DNA of 17,396 nucleotides from Deltaproteobacteria bacterium (lineage in GTDB: Bacteria; Desulfobacterota; JADFXK01). The stretch spans positions 1 through 17,396 of the forward strand of contig JADFYC010000029.1 in NCBI GenBank assembly GCA_015233295.1. The letters are read 5' to 3'. Numbering within the stretch: position 1 is the first letter of the stretch; every line of letters begins with the position of its first letter. This document shows, in pieces, positions 14,797 to 17,396 of this stretch. The notes beneath the pieces are model-generated. The model made no database searches, was not told the DNA's origin, and worked only from the letters and a program-made list of their open reading frames with translations. The position numbers and the translations under genes are program-made.

Positions 14797-15153
14797 ATGG
14801 CTACGAGGAGATATATTCTTCCGCCCCCTTTGATCCATATAACCTGTCCAATCTTGATGATCTGGAGTATTAACACCCTGTTCAGGTGCGGTATCCTTTA
14901 CGGCTTCAAGACCTGGTTGGCCGGATTGATCATTTTGTTGATCTTCAGGTTTTATACCAAAAAAGTGGTAACGTTTCAGGATGTCCTTGATTCCTTCCGT
15001 CAATACACCGAGGAAGTAGTAGAAGAAGACGAACATGATGCCGACGAGAACGAAGCGTATTTTAACCGTTATCAGCAGAATAAACTTGAGCAACCACCGG
15101 CCCGCCGACCCCGGCGCAAGCGGAAAAGGGGACCAAGGCCGGAAACAGACTGA
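14797..15153 (+). CDS. Small membrane protein with acidic and basic tail, unknown function
   Basis: I do not recognise a family. The 118 residues have one or two hydrophobic segments (about 8-24 and 31-51), an acidic stretch EEVVEEDEHDADENEA (72-87), and a strongly basic proline-rich end, PPARRPRRKRKRGPRPETD. The charged layout and the tidy stop 20 bases before bioA favour a real gene. The start is uncertain: ATG 14797 has GGCAGG directly against it, and GAGGAG at 14805-14810 suggests translation may begin slightly later, perhaps at a non-standard codon. An opposite-strand frame of 159 codons (14749-15228) overlaps it and overlaps the bioA start, and I regard that as the shadow. Confidence 0.5.
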   Translation: MATRRYILPPPLIHITCPILMIWSINTLFRCGILYGFKTWLAGLIILLIFRFYTKKVVTFQDVLDSFRQYTEEVVEEDEHDADENEAYFNRYQQNKLEQPPARRPRRKRKRGPRPETD

Positions 15154-15173
15154 ATACTCATGAAGGTGGAGAC

Positions 15174-16523
15174 ATGCCGGACACCGCAGAACTAAGAAGA
15201 CTGGACCTGGCCCATTTGTGGCACCCATTCACCCAAATGAAACTTTGGCCGGAAGAGCCGCCATTGATCATTGACCGGGCCGAAGGGGCCTGGTTGATCG
15301 ATACGGACGGAAACCGTTACTTTGACGGGGTTAGCTCTCTCTGGGTCACCGTCCATGGCCACAACGTGCCGGAAATCAATCAAGCCATTATCCGGCAACT
15401 GGGTACCCTGGATCACTCCACCCTGCTGGGGCTGAGCCATCCCCAGGCGATCAGGCTGGCGGCAGAGCTGGCGCGCCTTACTCCACCCGGCTTGAACAAG
15501 ATATTTTATTCCGAAAGTGGGTCCACAGCGGTAGAAATCGCCTTGAAAATGGTCTATCAATACTGGCAGCATCTGGGTCACAAAGAAAAGAAGACCTTTG
15601 TCGCTTTGGAGAACGGCTACCATGGCGACACCATCGGAGCGGTCAGTGTCGGCGGGATAGATATTTTTCATCAAGCCTTTAAGCCTTTTTTGTTCCCGGT
15701 CCACCGGTTGCCTCAGCCCCATTGCCGCCACTGTCGGCTGCTCCTGACTTATCCGGCCTGTGATCTGGCCTGCGCCCGAAAACTGGAAGATATTTTGCAG
15801 CAGCATGGACATGAGATCTGCGCCTTGATCGTGGAACCCAAAGTCCAGGGTGCGGCCGGGATGATCATCCAGCCGGAAGGATACCTGAGTAAACTTGTGG
15901 CCATCTGCCGGAAATACGGGGTCCTGGTCATTGCCGATGAGGTGGCCACCGGCTTCGGCCGCACCGGTCCCATGTTCGCCTGCGAATTGGAGGATGTTCG
16001 CCCAGACTTGATGGCCCTGGGCAAGGGCCTGACGGGAGGCGTCCTGCCCCTGGCCGCGACTCTCACCGGGGACCACGTCTACCAACCCTTCCTGGGTGAG
16101 TTTGATGAATTCAAGACCTTTTTCCATGGCCATACCTACACTGGAAACCCCATCACCAGTGCCGCGGCCCTGGCCAATCTGGAATTGATGGCCCAACGAA
16201 ACATCCTGGAGAACGTCCGCGTCCGGGAAGCCCAGCTCGCCGCAGGTTTGGCCCGGTTGGCCGAATTACCCCACGTAGTAGAGATCCGGCATCAAGGGAT
16301 GATGGCCGGGATTGAACTGGCCAAAGACGCCGGGCGGGACGAACCCTACGATCCGTCCTTGAGAATGGGGCATCGAGTGATTATGGCCTGCCGTCAACAC
16401 GGGGTGATCATCCGGCCCTTAGGTGACACGATTGTGCTTATGCCGCCGCTGAGCAGCACGGCCGAAGAAATAGACCATTTGCTGAAGGCTGTGGAGGCCG
16501 GTATATCCGAGGTGACGGGCTGA
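15174..16523 (+). CDS. bioA: Adenosylmethionine-8-amino-7-oxononanoate aminotransferase
   Basis: BioA converts 7-keto-8-aminopelargonate (KAPA) to 7,8-diaminopelargonate in biotin synthesis, using SAM (in some relatives lysine) as amino donor, with PLP. At 449 residues it is full length. Visible are LWHPFTQM (15-22), the substrate-side motif usual in BioA, SGSTAVEIALKM (115-126), YHGDTIGAVSVGG (149-161), D255 in ADEVATGFGRTG for the PLP nitrogen, and the PLP lysine K284 in ALGKGLTGG. A cysteine cluster CRHC and CDLAC (184-200) sits in an insertion also seen in some BioA proteins of Gram-positives and deltaproteobacteria. ATG 15174 has AAGGTGGAG closely upstream. No other biotin gene is in the window. 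It may be cotranscribed with the small membrane protein gene. Confidence 0.93.
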   Translation: MPDTAELRRLDLAHLWHPFTQMKLWPEEPPLIIDRAEGAWLIDTDGNRYFDGVSSLWVTVHGHNVPEINQAIIRQLGTLDHSTLLGLSHPQAIRLAAELARLTPPGLNKIFYSESGSTAVEIALKMVYQYWQHLGHKEKKTFVALENGYHGDTIGAVSVGGIDIFHQAFKPFLFPVHRLPQPHCRHCRLLLTYPACDLACARKLEDILQQHGHEICALIVEPKVQGAAGMIIQPEGYLSKLVAICRKYGVLVIADEVATGFGRTGPMFACELEDVRPDLMALGKGLTGGVLPLAATLTGDHVYQPFLGEFDEFKTFFHGHTYTGNPITSAAALANLELMAQRNILENVRVREAQLAAGLARLAELPHVVEIRHQGMMAGIELAKDAGRDEPYDPSLRMGHRVIMACRQHGVIIRPLGDTIVLMPPLSSTAEEIDHLLKAVEAGISEVTG

Positions 16524-16582
16524 AACACTTGATCTGACCGTTCTGACATGGCCATTTCTACATGCAGAAAAAGTAAGTCTTT

Positions 16583-17396
16583 CTATTTTGGAATGGGTTG
16601 AAAAAGATTCCCCAAAGCATGTTCGCGCAAAAAATAAATTCCATCGGAGAAAAAAGCGACCTCGATCATAGTTCCGCCGGCGCGCGGGTCGGTCTGGTCA
16701 AAGATAAAATTGCCGAGAGAAAAAGTCCGGCAGGAATTCAAGCCGCATGCGAGTTTTTCCGGGCGATGGGAGTGGGCCCCGAAAATCGTTTCCACACCGC
16801 ATGCGTGTAAAGCTGCGACGATGGCCTTTTCACGTTCCGCGGGTGGGGAGAATTCATGGCCGAAGTGGAGGAAAGCAAAAACAGGTTTGGCTTTCCTTTG
16901 CTCCGCCGGTGGATTGCCTTCGACCGATTCTATTCCCGTAAAACAACCCGCTCCAAGAATACCTAAATCCGCCGGACTCAAAATACCGTATTTTACTTTT
17001 CCGCGGTTATCCACATCCGTAAACACGGCCAGCCTGAATAGATCAAAATCAGTCACCGTTCCCTTTTCCAGCACATAAAAATTTTGGCGGATGAGCATGT
17101 CGCACATTTTGGCGTACTCTATCTCACCGAAGTCATGCGAGTGATTATTGGCCAGACTCACGGCTATGACATTGAGTTCCTTCAACATGGGAAGAGTTGC
17201 GGATTGCTCCATGCAAAGCCGGTACGAGTTTTCCCCGTGCGGACATGCTTCGCGGACAACCCCTTCCAGGTTCACGATCATAGGACATCCACCGGTGATT
17301 TGCAGAACTTGGGTAATAAGGGACCGGCGTTTATGTTCATCCCGGAATTTTTCCGCCACGAACCGGCCGAAAAAAGCGTCTCCGGCGAAAAAAAAC
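16583..17396 (-). CDS. CapA-like (PGA_cap) metallophosphatase family protein, N-terminus cut off
   Basis: The frame is open through the right window edge, so the start lies outside; 270 codons are visible. The visible N-terminus FFFAGDAFFGRFV is the family's first metal motif (GD-x-x-x-GR). Then follow NLEGVV (42-47), SLANNHSHDFG (80-90), FLHFGHEF (175-182), GAHSHRPE (206-213) and SLGNFIFDQ (226-234), the usual order in the PGA_cap branch of calcineurin-like metalloenzymes. Some members take part in poly-gamma-glutamate capsule synthesis, but many stand alone with unknown roles, and no pgsB or pgsC is in view. It is convergent with bioA, with 59 bases between the stops and no clear terminator. 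Confidence 0.85.
   Translation of the reverse strand, partial: FFFAGDAFFGRFVAEKFRDEHKRRSLITQVLQITGGCPMIVNLEGVVREACPHGENSYRLCMEQSATLPMLKELNVIAVSLANNHSHDFGEIEYAKMCDMLIRQNFYVLEKGTVTDFDLFRLAVFTDVDNRGKVKYGILSPADLGILGAGCFTGIESVEGNPPAEQRKAKPVFAFLHFGHEFSPPAEREKAIVAALHACGVETIFGAHSHRPEKLACGLNSCRTFSLGNFIFDQTDPRAGGTMIEVAFFSDGIYFLREHALGNLFQPIPK

Noticed and set aside
14749..15228. 159-codon minus-strand frame
   Set aside because: It overlaps the bioA start and ribosome binding site; the plus-strand frame has a more protein-like charge layout. Some doubt remains.
15192..16196. 334-codon minus-strand frame
   Set aside because: It is fully antisense to bioA, whose motifs are complete.
1..17396. CRISPR array, tRNA or rRNA genes, phage genes
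   Set aside because: No short spaced repeats, tRNA-like T-arm patterns, rRNA segments or phage proteins were seen on either strand.

Overview
The window looks like a piece of a Desulfobacterota (deltaproteobacterial) genome of roughly 50% GC. This is inferred from gene content and protein style: an LptF/LptG pair, a very acidic protein ahead of valS, large hybrid sensor kinases, a tandem universal stress protein, RecO with a four-cysteine zinc motif and a BioA with an extra cysteine cluster. No 16S or other decisive marker is present, so the assignment is tentative.

The left part (1 to about 9.9 kb) is rearranged. Bases 1-433 are an exact inverted copy of 9543-9111, which lies in the sensor kinase gene. 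Bases 428-671 are an exact direct copy of 6225-6468 (lptG 3' end, spacer, kinase 3' end). At 671/672 this copy joins part of lptF read on the minus strand. Then come a divergent promoter region, an 849-residue acidic repeat protein (1263-3812) with a strong terminator, and valS, which stops after 391 of about 880 codons at about 5165. There it is joined to what may be the last codons of lptF, followed by intact lptG (5226-6305). Three junctions fall inside genes; one has 6 bp of microhomology and a second probably has some. The simplest reading is that the native order was valS< acidic< >lptF>lptG <kinase <recO, that the block 672 to about 5165 is inverted, and that about 690 bp of lptF and the rest of valS are missing. 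Because valS and lptFG are normally essential, an amplification or assembly chimera is more likely than a tolerated genomic state, but the sequence alone cannot decide.

The middle part holds the hybrid histidine kinase (9885 to 6433, minus): Cache-type sensor, PAS, PAS, GAF, HisKA, HATPase and receiver. It is split by one in-frame TAA codon at 9079-9081. recO lies 40 bp upstream on the same strand.

The right part (11.2-17.4 kb) reads cleanly: tandem universal stress protein, soluble GAF histidine kinase, TauE/SafE permease, a small membrane protein, bioA, and a CapA-like metallophosphatase on the minus strand that runs off the window end. The most interesting biology is the acidic protein. 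Its design (acidic Pro/Glu/Asp-rich disordered body with about 71-residue repeats, short helical C-terminus) and its place directly before valS recall PopZ of alphaproteobacteria; this is a hypothesis, not a homology claim.
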